11,118 nt of DNA, from positions 1 to 11,118 of the forward strand of contig MU625132.1 in the NCBI GenBank assembly GCA_025349905.2, read 5' to 3'. The position numbers and the translations under genes are program-made. Positions within the stretch are counted from its first letter, which is position 1; every line of letters begins with the position of its first letter. Shown piece by piece: positions 1 to 7,996 of the stretch. The stretch comes from Blastocladiella britannica. Its lineage: Eukaryota > Blastocladiomycota > Blastocladiomycetes > Blastocladiales > Blastocladiaceae. The notes under the pieces are model-generated. The model worked only from the letters and a program-made list of their open reading frames with translations. It did not search any database and was not told the DNA's origin.

Positions 1-40
1 TTTGTTTCATTTTTCACGAAAAAGTCAATAACCTATTACA
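1..40 (+). other. 5' flank of gene 1
   Basis: An AT-rich leader with an in-frame TAA at 29-31 that sets the ATG at 41 as the earliest start. It is too short to judge the promoter. Confidence 0.5.
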
Positions 41-964
41 ATGGACCCAAGTACCTTCGGATTCTTGCCCAAGGGCGGACATCAGCAGCAACATGGCGAC
101 TGGGCCACTGCTTTCGAATCGACGGCTTCGTCCTCGTCGGCCCAAGCGGCGGGCTTTCGCCGGCCAACCGATCCGCGCGCCGTAGCCGAAACCCTGGCCA
201 CCTCGCAAGACACGTACCACGCATTCGCGACCGACGGGTCAGCGGTCATGGACCTCTTGCACTCGCACATGGGCCCGATAGACGACCTGCTCGACGCCGC
301 GTGGGACCACCCACAACATCAGCCCTCATTTGTGCCGGCGATTCCTGACCCGTCGGGCCTTGGTCGCCACTTGCCGCCGGGCAGCGTGGACGATGGTGTC
401 CAAGAGGGGTGGTCGGTGTTGTCGCTCCCGGCCACGTCGGCGCACGCGCGCGAGCACTGGAACCACTGGACGATGCAGTTTGCCGCGGCCATGGCGGACG
501 ACCCTGCCGCGGCCATGACCAATTTTGGGTTGCGTCTCCCCCCGCCGCCTATGCCGCCGCCGCCGCTCATGTCCGCCACCGCTGGGCCGTCAGTCACGGC
601 GATGGCGGCCAGCGATGGTGCCGAGGTGGTGACGTATGCGCGAGAAGCGTACCCGGGCCAGTATGCGGACGATATCTGGTCCCAGGACGCTGTGGATGCC
701 TGGAGCTCTGCGCTTGACCGCTGGGAACACGGCAGACAGCCGGCAGGTCGCAGCAGTAGCGCGAATGCCATTGACCCCGCGGCACTGGCGTCGCAGTCGC
801 CGCAGGCAACCACGGTCGCTGTTACGTCTGTCAATCCTGCCGAGACGGACCGCCGACAGTCGCTGGCCGTCAACCGACTCAAGATGGTTCTCGCCCATCT
901 GCGACCCGCCGCAGAGGATGCGTCGGCGATATTGCAATGGCAGGAAAAAGGCAAAAGGGACTGA
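41..964 (+). CDS. Hypothetical low-complexity protein, 307 aa
   Basis: I do not recognise this protein. The ATG at 41 is the first one after an in-frame TAA at 29-31, and the frame runs uninterrupted to a TGA at 962-964. The product is soluble, with no signal peptide or membrane segment, and is rich in Ala, Ser, Pro, His and Gln, so probably largely disordered. Visible elements are a Gln/His patch near residue 15, two WxxxF pentapeptides (WATAF near residue 21, WTMQF near residue 142), several other Trp residues in acidic or Ala-rich surroundings, and a proline run (PPPPMPPPP, about 167-175) that could bind SH3, WW or profilin-type partners. The last 35 residues look helical and basic. WxxxF motifs occur in Pex5/Pex20-type peroxisomal import receptors, but the N-terminal cysteine and TPR repeats are absent, so I do not assign that role. 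Codon use and GC content match the neighbours. A missed intron cannot be excluded. Confidence 0.65.
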   Translation: MDPSTFGFLPKGGHQQQHGDWATAFESTASSSSAQAAGFRRPTDPRAVAETLATSQDTYHAFATDGSAVMDLLHSHMGPIDDLLDAAWDHPQHQPSFVPAIPDPSGLGRHLPPGSVDDGVQEGWSVLSLPATSAHAREHWNHWTMQFAAAMADDPAAAMTNFGLRLPPPPMPPPPLMSATAGPSVTAMAASDGAEVVTYAREAYPGQYADDIWSQDAVDAWSSALDRWEHGRQPAGRSSSANAIDPAALASQSPQATTVAVTSVNPAETDRRQSLAVNRLKMVLAHLRPAAEDASAILQWQEKGKRD

Positions 965-1072
965 AAAAAAAAATCAGAAAACATTTTCCCATTTTTTATT
1001 CAAATCTTTTCACATCACCCGAAAGATCCACTTGCAGCTATACTTTGAAACAGCAACTAAATCACTTATATT
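965..1072 (+). promoter_or_regulatory. Intergenic spacer, 3' end of gene 1 and promoter of chitin synthase
   Basis: This 108-nt AT-rich gap must hold both the 3' processing site of the upstream gene and the promoter and leader of the chitin synthase. It opens with a run of A directly after the stop codon, followed by T-rich stretches (about 985-1010). No canonical AATAAA or TATA box at a sensible distance is visible. The start codon is preceded by TATATT at 1067-1072, too close to act as a TATA box. Confidence 0.4.
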
Positions 1073-4000
1073 ATGTCGTACCGCGGGAACCCCTCGGCCG
1101 AGGAGCGGCGACAAGCTGCCGCGGCGGCCGCTGCTGCTTCCAGCGCGCCGACACTTGCTCCGATCGTCACTCAACCGAACCTCGCTGATCTTGCCGTTGC
1201 CTCGCCGTCGCTGGTCTCTGCTGGCCAAGATCGGTTCGCCTCGGGTGTTTCCACAAGCGCTCAGTCCGCTCAGAGCCCCGCAGTTCAACGTCGCGGCCGT
1301 AACACCCCGGTGGGTGGGAAGACTGACGGGGTACGCTTCAACCTTTTTTTTTGAAAACAATCCCTGGATCCATCCTTACTTCCACACACATACCCTGACT
1401 CCAAATAAAATAGAATAACCTCCAGGATCCAGTCAAACCGCGTCCAAACTCGGTCTCAATTGGACAAGGGCTCGCCATTTCACTTGGCACGCCGACGGGC
1501 GAAAAGCCCGCGTCGCCGCGCTCCAACCACACCACCCACTCCACCGATGTCTTTTACCAGTACGATCCGGTGACGGGCGATTTTATCGATCACACGGGCA
1601 ATGCGGCACTGCAAGATCCGGGACCGAGCGGCATGATCCTGGTCGATCGCCAGCCGACGCTGGGTCCGCGCCTCAAGCCAAAGCACTTGGTGCGCAAACG
1701 GTCGACCCGCCAAGCCCAGTCGCCTGGAGCAGCTTCGGGCGGAGCAGGGGCGAGTAGCATCACTGCTGTTCCGGCAATGCCACCCATGGTGGGCAAGGGC
1801 GGCGCAACTGCCATCCAAAACTTCCCACTGCCGTCCCCAAGCATGTCTGTCCCGTCGCTGACGCTTGCCGACCGGGCTCGGGTAGTCGCGGCGTCTCTTC
1901 CCGGCGCGCCGCCGTCATTCCGGTCGACGGCGACCATGATGGCCCCTGGCGGCGCGCGCTGGTGGCTCATCATGTCCAACACCATGACGTTCTGGGCGCC
2001 GTCGTTTATCCTCAAGCGCACCATCTCTCCCGACCCGTCGGTGCAGCAAGCGTGGCGCGAAAAAGTTGCCCTGTGCATGCTGATTGCCCTTGTTGGCGGC
2101 GCGGTGGCCTTCTTGACGCTTGGGTTGACCCGCACCATTTGCGGGTCCGGGGCGACGGAACCGATTATCGAGTACGACCAAGTGAGCTCGACGCTAAAGA
2201 AGGGGTTCTTTGTGATTCGCGGCGAGATTTACGACGTGTCCAAGATCACGGGCGTGGTGCACGGTGGCGCCAAAGCCCGCGGATTCAGCGCCGTCAACGC
2301 TGCGACTCGGGACGCTTTCGGAGCCATTCCGGGCGGAACCGACGTGACTGCGCTCTTCCCCGACCCGTCGGCAACCGCGGCATGCAGCGCTGTCGCGGTG
2401 AAGGCCACATCGCTCAAGTGCTCCACTTCCATGTACCCAGCGGTGCCGTACTGCCACGACTATGCCGCGTTCTCGGCCGCGTCCAGCGCCGCGTACTACG
2501 GCAAGGTGGCTTACCCGTGGACCACTCTGACCGACTCCAAGAGCATGTTTGTGTACAATGGCCACATCATTGACCTTGCCGCGTACCTCAAGGCGGGCGT
2601 CCACGTATATGGCGATGAGATGCACGCCGAGCTCTTGTCCATTGTTGGTACCGATGCGAGCATGCGCCTTGAGCGCAATGCCAAGACCCGGCAGCTCGCA
2701 ACGTGCCTTGCTGGCATGTACACGGTCGGTCTCGTGGATCTGTCGACTCCGGGGTGCATTGCCAGCAACATTATTCTTTACATGAGTCTCGTAGTGATCC
2801 TGGGGCTTGTTATGACTCGGTATGTCTTTACTTCTTCTTTTGCGATTGTACAGAGGACTGACACGAGCAAAAAAAGATTCATTGTCGCCGTCATCTTTGA
2901 CTGGTTCCTGTCGTGGAAGCTCGGGAAACTGCAAACCTCCCGCGCCTTGTACGATCGCCTGACCCGCCGCCGGTTCAACCGCAAGTCCATCTTTTTCAGA
3001 AAAGGCACCGACGTGCCACCGTCGTCAGCGACGGCCACGCCACGCAGCAGCGTGGTTGCTCCCGATCAAGAAGCGGCCGCCGACGTGGCAGCCGCGTACA
3101 GCGCCAACCCCAACGAGCCGTCGCCCGATGCACTGCGCCCATACTACACGGTGATTCTGGTGACGTGCTACTCCGAGTCCGAGGCCGAACTGAAAAAGAC
3201 GCTCGACAGCGTGGCGGAAACGTCGTACCCCGATGACCAGAAGCTGCTGTTTGTGGTGGCAGACGGGATCATCACCGGCAAGGGCAACGAAAAATCGACG
3301 CCCGACACGGTACTGGGCATGCTTGACGAGGTGGCGATTGGTCCCTGCGACCCGGTCTCGTACGTTGCCATTGCCGATGGGGCCAAGCGCCACAACAAGG
3401 CGCGCGTGCACGTCGGATGGTACCACAGCAACGACCACCGCGTGCCCATGATTGTGGTAGTCAAGTGCGGCAACGACGATGAGCAGGACAAGCCCAAGGC
3501 AGGCAACCGCGGGAAACGCGACGGACAAATCATTCTCATGGATTTCTGGAGCCGCCTGAACCTCGGCGAGCACCTGAGCCCCTTGCAGTTTGACATGTTC
3601 TACAAGCTTCATGCGCTCACGGGCGTCAACCCCATTCAGTACGAAATCATCCTGATGGTGGATGCCGATACAAAGTTGCTGCAAGATTCGCTTCCGCGCA
3701 TGGTGGCTGCCATGGCCGACGACGGCGCCATCATGGGGCTCTGTGGCGAAACGCGCATTGACAACAAGAACCAGTCTTGGGTCTCGCGCATCCAGGTCTT
3801 TGAGTGTATGTCCATATTCTTTCTTGTCTTTTTGCAGCTGTTAACCGTTGATTGCTTTCAACAGACTATATTTCCCACCACCTTGGCAAGGCGTTCGAGT
3901 CGGTCTTTGGTGGTGTTACTTGTCTGCCGGGATGCTTTTGCATGTACCGCATTGTCTCGCAGCGCCCCGATGGTCTGCGGGTGCCGATCCTGTGCAGCCC

Positions 4001-5046
4001 CGCCATCGTTGCATCCTACAGCGAGAATGTGGTTGATACGCTGCACAAGAAGAATCTTCTGAGTCTTGGCGAAGACCGATTCTTGTCAACCCTCATGCTT
4101 CGCAATTTCCCCAAGCGCAAGGTTTGCAATTTCATACCTTTGTGATTGTCAATGACTGACCCAATATTGTCGTTGTCCCGACTTGTAGATGATGTTTGTT
4201 CCCAAGGCGCTTTGCCGTACTGTTGTCCCCCACACGCTTTCCATGCTCTTGTCGCAGCGCCGCCGCTGGATCAACAGCACCATTCACAACTTGCTCGAGC
4301 TTGTGGTATGTCATTCTTTTTTTGTGTAGCTGCCAATCTAGGAATAAACGCGGACAATAAATTAAAAAAATATGTAGCTCGTGCGCCAGCTCTGCGGCAC
4401 ATGGTGTTTCTCGATGCAATTTGTAGTGCTGATGGAGCTCCTCGGCACCGTCTCGCTCCCAGTCGCCATCACCATGACGTACTACCTGATTGTCAGTGCC
4501 TTCACGTCGTCCGACGTGCAATGGATCCCGCTGATCATGCTGATTGCGATTCTCGGGCTGCCGGCGGTCTTGATCATGCTGACCACCCGCAAGCTCGTGT
4601 ACGTGTACTGGATGATGGTGTTCCTGCTGAGCTTGCCCGTGTGGAACTTTTTGCTGCCCGTGTACGCGTTCTGGCACTTTGACGATTTCAGTTGGGGCGC
4701 TACGCGCGTGGTCACGGGCGAACACACCCAGCACGACCATAGCAAGAAAGACGGCGAGTTTGATGCCGCGCAGGTGCCGTTCTTGTCACTGGGCAACTGG
4801 ATGCAGCTCATCAACAGCATGGCGGCGGCCAAGGGTGGGGCGTCGGGCAAGACCGCACCTGTTAGCGACGCTGCTGCAAATGGCCGCGTCGGCGGTGGAG
4901 GAGCGCAGTCTGTGCAAGCCGTCGTGCTGCCGCCCGAGTTTGTGGTGGAGGACGCTAACGCTCGTCGGCAGTCGAACCGTACCTCGCGCTCGGCTGCTCT
5001 AGGCGCGGTTGTTCCTGGCTTGCCGTCGACGCAGAATGGGAACTGA
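1073..5046 (+). CDS. CHS: Chitin synthase, class IV / CHS3-like (division 2), five exons
   Basis: Exons: 1073-1330, 1426-3805, 3865-4121, 4189-4305, 4378-5046; together 3681 nt, 1226 residues. It is a plasma-membrane GT2 glycosyltransferase polymerising UDP-N-acetylglucosamine into chitin and extruding it through the membrane. Residues 1-260 are a disordered Ala/Ser/Pro cytosolic tail. Membrane segments lie near 265-285 and 300-322, then an outside region with a cytochrome-b5-like fold (GEIYDVSKI near 350, VVHGG near 363-367) and conserved cysteines, then a membrane segment near 534-556. The catalytic domain has VTCYSE (665), VADG (697), VDADT (831), GEDRF (948) and QRRRW (988-992). Three C-terminal membrane segments (about 1017-1040, 1053-1072, 1080-1103) are followed by DDFSWGATR, a conserved division-2 motif. 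Every splice join restores conserved family sequence, for instance QVFEYYISHHLG across intron 2. There is no myosin motor and no DEK_C tail, which argues against class V/VII. Convergent with the kaptin-like gene, 56 nt away. Confidence 0.97.
1331..1425 (+). other. Intron 1 of chitin synthase
   Basis: 95 nt, phase 0, donor GTACGC, branch-point-like CTGAC at 1395-1399, acceptor CAG. Without removal the frame hits a TGA just after 1350. The exon 2 frame stays open from 1426 into the long conserved frame. It is the longest intron in the window and contains an AATAAA at 1404-1409. Confidence 0.9.
3806..3864 (+). other. Intron 2 of chitin synthase
   Basis: 59 nt, phase 1, donor GTATGT, TTAAC branch-like site at 3841-3845, acceptor CAG. 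The split codon TAC gives the tyrosine of the conserved FEYYISHH segment. Confidence 0.96.
4122..4188 (+). other. Intron 3 of chitin synthase, atypical donor
   Basis: 67 nt, phase 0, donor GTTTGC (departs from the GTAYG form of most introns here), branch-like CTGAC at 4156-4160, acceptor TAG. The join gives FPKRK followed by MMFVPKALC, matching the chitin synthase family without a gap. Confidence 0.93.
4306..4377 (+). other. Intron 4 of chitin synthase with two AATAAA hexamers
   Basis: 72 nt, phase 0, donor GTATGT, acceptor TAG. The join gives HNLLELV followed by [14 protein letters not shown], as expected for the family. Two AATAAA hexamers (4343-4348 and 4356-4361) and a run of A (4364-4370) lie inside. 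Retention would add seven residues and stop at a TAG at 4327-4329, right after the QRRRW region. Confidence 0.94.
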
Positions 5047-5102
5047 AAGGTGCTACTGCCACAGCGATCCGCAGATATAGAATGGGGAGTGGAAGTTATT
5101 TT
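5047..5102. other. 56-nt convergent intergenic gap
   Basis: This is all that separates the stop codon of the chitin synthase (+) from that of the kaptin-like gene (-). The two 3' UTRs must overlap each other or reach into the opposing coding region. A T-rich stretch (5098-5104) abuts the kaptin-like stop. No canonical poly(A) hexamer is visible on either strand. Confidence 0.7.
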
Positions 5103-7955
5103 TTAATTCAGTACTTTAACCTTTTTCTTTTTCTTGGCAAGCACCTTGGCGACATGTCGTTCCACCTTTTTCATGTCATACTGTTCATGTCGGTATGTGA
5201 GAAAATGGCTCAGGTGAAGTGAAAAAAGGGATCACACGACGTACCTGCAAAACATGAACGCAAAACATGGAAATGACAACAAGCTCGCGCACACCGTCCC
5301 CCGTCAAGTCAGAGCACACCAAATTGTGGACAGGGTAGGCCATCTTTTTGACGGCCACCAGCTCCCAATCCCCAGTGGTTGGATCTATTAATTCACTTTC
5401 AGTTCCTTTGGCACGACGATTCAGATATAGAAATCATACCGCAGTCGAATAACAAGATGCGCTGCCCATAGGTTCCTAGTAGGACCTGCGCACGGCCATT
5501 CCACAAGACTGGCATGACGCGCGAGCACAAGACCGTATCGAATACATCGCTCTGGGGCAGCTCCTGCACAGTGGCGGGATCATCCCCGATATCAGGTGCC
5601 AAATTGCCAGCAGCAAGTGTGGCAGCCGATGGAAGCGTGACGACCAGGGTCGGTTCGGCAGACGGCGTTATCACAAGTTGCAATGGGTGCCCCTGACGGT
5701 CGAGGAACGTCAGAGACGTGATGGGCGTGTAGAGGTACAAGTACGGCAGCATGTATTGCTGGGATCGTTCTGTGTATTTGGCAATGTTACTTGGAGTTGC
5801 TCAAGTGGCATGAAGGGGCTACATACCGAATATGTGGGTCGCCTCGTTCCGGATATCCACCACGATATGGACCTCACCCGAGGCGTATCCGAGCGCAAAC
5901 AAGCGAATCTGGTCCAGCTCGTGGATCGCAAACACGGTTAAACTGTTATTCGGTTTTGTAAGCAAATAAACCATTGTCATTCATAAAGCGATCGCAGCGT
6001 ACGGCATGTCGATCTGAGGTAGGAGCGGAAAGTGATCCTTGATTGCCAGCTTTATAAACTTGCGGTTGGACGTGCTCTAAATATCGAGGTGAATGAGCAT
6101 CGAAGCAAGTGCGGGTGACCGCAAGGACGTACTTCGCCATACAAGTGAATCTGCCCGCGCTGATCGCTCACCACCAATGCAAGCGGCTCGTGTGTTTCCG
6201 TGTGGATCCTGATGAAAATGCAGACGATCAGTGAACAACCAAAAAAGTGTGAAATGATCACACGTACTCGATATGCCCGATTTGCATGGGCGCGTAGTCG
6301 ATGGGAATGACTTGCACATCGTTGACAAGGCCAAAGAGCTTTCGCTCAATGCTGCTCCCCACCGTCAGTGCACCATACACGTGAAGCGCAGACTTGGGCT
6401 CGCTTGTTGACCCCGCTTGATCCTATAACATGTATTTTTGAGCCAGTGTAGATTTTCCGCAGGGAGCCGAAATGGGGAGCACCTCTTCACGAAATGCAAC
6501 GGCAGCCACAATGCTCCCGCCGCCGCGCTTGGCTTCCCTTGCGCTCCGAGCTTTCCCCTTGACCACGGCAGCAAAATTGACAACAGGGACGCGCTCGTAT
6601 GCGTGAACCGCGACCGCTTCGTACCCGGTCTGGACGTTTCCAAGCGGCACTTCCACCGTGTTCCAGTATCCATCGCCAGCGATTGTACACAAGAGGTGGT
6701 TGTTGGAGGACACGGTGACCACGTGAGTCCGTGGATGCGGTACAGTACTCAAAGCAGAGGTGCCAGAAGACACGGTTCGCCGCGTCCCGCCAAACGACGA
6801 CGGAGCAATCGGAACGGATGACGGCCCAAATGGTGATGACGGCAGTGTGATCGGGCTGGCGCCGGCAGCGCGGATCGGGATTGGCGAAGTTGCATGGAAG
6901 GACAGGTTTGGAGACGATAGGGAGGTTGCAGCAGCAGCTGAAGTCTGGTAGCGCGGTGAACTGGCCAGAATCCCGGCCGGGTGCATCATCGGCGGCGACG
7001 AGCTTGCAGTACCTCCAATACTTGACCGAGCACCGCCGGCAGCAGCGACTGTTGCGGCCCATGTGGCTTCCACGGCAATGGGTGCGCTTGCGGCACGTAC
7101 AATTCCTCGGGCACTGGCAGCGCGCGCCATAAGCGGCGATCCGGATGTGACGCTGGTGGCAGCAGCGACGGCCGCTGCCAGAGGGTTAGTCGACCCAGTG
7201 GGCGATGTGGACGGGGTATAGATGACGGTAGGCACGGCAGAGGCATCGGCGGGGCCTGTGGCAGCAATCGGTGCGACTGAGGAAGTCAGCGCGGCATCCA
7301 TGGCAGCTGCTCCCAGCGGAGACGATGTTGCCGTTGCAGTGAGTGCGAGGTACGGCGCAACTGGTGCAGCTGCCAACCCGCCGCCAAGATCCGAGTCCAC
7401 GGGCAGAGATCGCGCCCCAAGCGATGCCAGCGACGTGCTCGATCCAGACTGCTGCTGCTGCTGCTGCGATTGGCGTGGGCTGCCCGTGGACGAGGCAATG
7501 TCTCTGGCACCCGCGATCGGCGACGCGGTGGCGCGGCTGTACTGGGCTGTGGATGACGTTGCCGGTACCAACGGGCGCACTGGCGAGACATGACACGACA
7601 CGGGCTGGAACGAGGGCGAGAGTGACGCCAGGAGCGTGGCCGGGCCAGTCGCGTCGAGATCCGCACTGCTCATACCGTAGCCATTACCACTGCTATTGTT
7701 CGTGCTGCCAGCTGCCATCGACGTCGTCACCAACGATGTCGAGGACGAAGGCGAAGCGGGGGGCGCCGGGGCAGTGTAGACAAAAGCTGGGTGCATCTCG
7801 GTGCGCGGCAGCAGGGCCGACGACAGGGACGGGAGCGCGCAGGCGGCGTGGGCGGTGGCGCGGGCCGAGGCACCAAAGCGCGCGACATGCACCTCGTGCA
7901 GCGGGAACGCGCGCCGGCGACGGGCCTTCGAGCCTGGTGCTGTTGCTGCGGTCAT
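5103..7955 (-). CDS. KPTN: Kaptin (KPTN)-like protein, KICSTOR subunit homologue, eight exons
   Basis: Exons on the minus strand: 7955-6483, 6422-6268, 6208-6133, 6076-6003, 5942-5827, 5769-5440, 5384-5245, 5180-5103; together 2442 nt, 813 residues. In animals kaptin joins ITFG2, SZT2 and KICS2 in KICSTOR, which holds GATOR1 at the lysosome and so restrains mTORC1 when amino acids are low; it was first described as actin-associated. The spliced product shows the kaptin order of beta-propeller strands: a segment at 409-491 ending AAVAFREE, SALHVYG, IHLYGE, HFPLLPQ, LFALGYASGEVHI, then FDTVLCSRV...LLGTYGQRILLF (about 707-739) and the FG-GAP/VCBS-like SDLTGDGVRELVV (766-778), ending VHVLQ and a Lys-rich tail. 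Residues about 55-408 are a low-complexity Ala/Ser/Pro/Thr insertion with Q6 at 164-169. Animal kaptin is about 436 residues, so the conserved part is of normal size. Start: first in-frame ATG. Identification is from remembered family sequence. Confidence 0.88.
5181..5244 (-). other. Intron 7 of kaptin-like gene
   Basis: 64 nt, phase 0, donor GTACGT, acceptor CAG. It joins VHVLQ to the Lys-rich 25-residue terminal exon. Reading through ends at a TGA inside the intron. Confidence 0.85.
5385..5439 (-). other. Intron 6 of kaptin-like gene
   Basis: 55 nt, phase 1, donor GTATGA, acceptor TAG. It joins ILLFDC to DPTTGDWELV and leads into the DLTGDG motif. It is the shortest intron in the window. 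Confidence 0.88.
5770..5826 (-). other. Intron 5 of kaptin-like gene
   Basis: 57 nt, phase 1, donor GTATGT, GTAAC branch-like site, acceptor CAG. It joins EATHIF to ERSQQYMLPYL in one frame. Confidence 0.88.
5943..6002 (-). other. Intron 4 of kaptin-like gene
   Basis: 60 nt, phase 2, donor GTACGC, acceptor CAG. It joins PQIDMP to LTVFAIHELD. Reading through the donor meets an in-frame TGA within about 30 nt. Confidence 0.85.
6077..6132 (-). other. Intron 3 of kaptin-like gene
   Basis: 56 nt, phase 0, donor GTACGT, acceptor TAG. It joins IHLYGE to STSNRKFIKLA. A second AG two bases further would shift the frame to one that ends at a TAA at 5946-5948. Confidence 0.83.
6209..6267 (-). other. 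Intron 2 of kaptin-like gene
   Basis: 59 nt, phase 2, donor GTACGT, CTGAT branch-like site, acceptor CAG. It joins MQIGHIE to IHTETHEPLALVV, which fits the kaptin strand preceding IHLY. Confidence 0.88.
6423..6482 (-). other. Intron 1 of kaptin-like gene, atypical donor
   Basis: 60 nt, phase 0, donor GTGCTC (unlike the other introns), acceptor TAG. It joins AAVAFREE to DQAGSTSEPK and then SALHVYG. An intron here is required, because the exon 1 frame ends in a TAG that coincides with the acceptor. The exact donor is less certain than the others. Confidence 0.75.
7449..7466 (-). repeat. (CAG)6 trinucleotide tract encoding polyglutamine
   Basis: Six perfect CTG units on the plus strand read as CAG on the minus strand and encode Q164-Q169 of the kaptin-like protein, inside the low-complexity insertion. 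A pure uninterrupted codon run of this kind is prone to length change. Confidence 0.9.
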
Positions 7956-7969
7956 GGGGTTTTCTTCAT
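7954..7969 (-). other. Possible upstream ORF of kaptin-like gene (MKKTP)
   Basis: On the minus strand an ATG at 7969-7967 reads five codons and stops at a TGA (7954-7952) that overlaps the main ATG in the arrangement ATGA. It is out of frame with the main gene. It matters only if transcription starts upstream of 7969, that is inside or close to the W-rich gene. Translation is not shown. Confidence 0.35.
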
Positions 7970-7991
7970 TCACTTTCTCGAAAAGGAAAGA
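7956..7991. promoter_or_regulatory. 36-nt divergent start-to-start region
   Basis: Only 36 nt separate the ATG of the kaptin-like gene (A at 7955, minus) from that of the W-rich gene (A at 7992, plus). The core promoters of each must therefore lie partly within the other's coding region, or both are driven from this short purine/pyrimidine-asymmetric stretch. No TATA or CCAAT box is visible inside it. Confidence 0.7.
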
Positions 7992-7996
7992 ATGAA
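7965..7996. repeat. Imperfect inverted repeat spanning the two start sites
   Basis: The left arm TTCATTCACTTTC (7965-7977) pairs with the right arm GAAAGAATGAA (7986-7996) through 11 bp with a two-base AC bulge, around an 8-nt centre. The right arm holds the W-rich gene's ATG (7992). The left arm holds, on the minus strand, an ATG (7969-7967) that opens a tiny upstream frame for the kaptin-like gene. Confidence 0.7.

Noticed and set aside
319..984. Antisense open frame of 221 codons opposite gene 1
   Set aside because: No family resemblance. It reaches past the gene 1 stop only by chance, and the plus frame has a proper ATG after a stop.
1426..1432. Alternative acceptor AG at 1431-1432 for chitin synthase intron 1
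   Set aside because: It would put exon 2 out of frame with the conserved reading frame, whereas the AG at 1424-1425 keeps it.
5247..5269. 10-bp direct repeat GCAAAACATG, 13 bp apart
   Set aside because: It lies in exon 7 of the kaptin-like gene and encodes conserved-looking sequence (MFCVHVLQ on the minus strand), so chance codon similarity explains it.
7791..7991. Upstream extension of the W-rich gene (GTG at 7791 or ATG at 7887)
   Set aside because: The added residues are Arg/Gly/Cys-rich and overlap the kaptin-like coding start antisense. The ATG at 7992 begins directly with a plausible capping helix.
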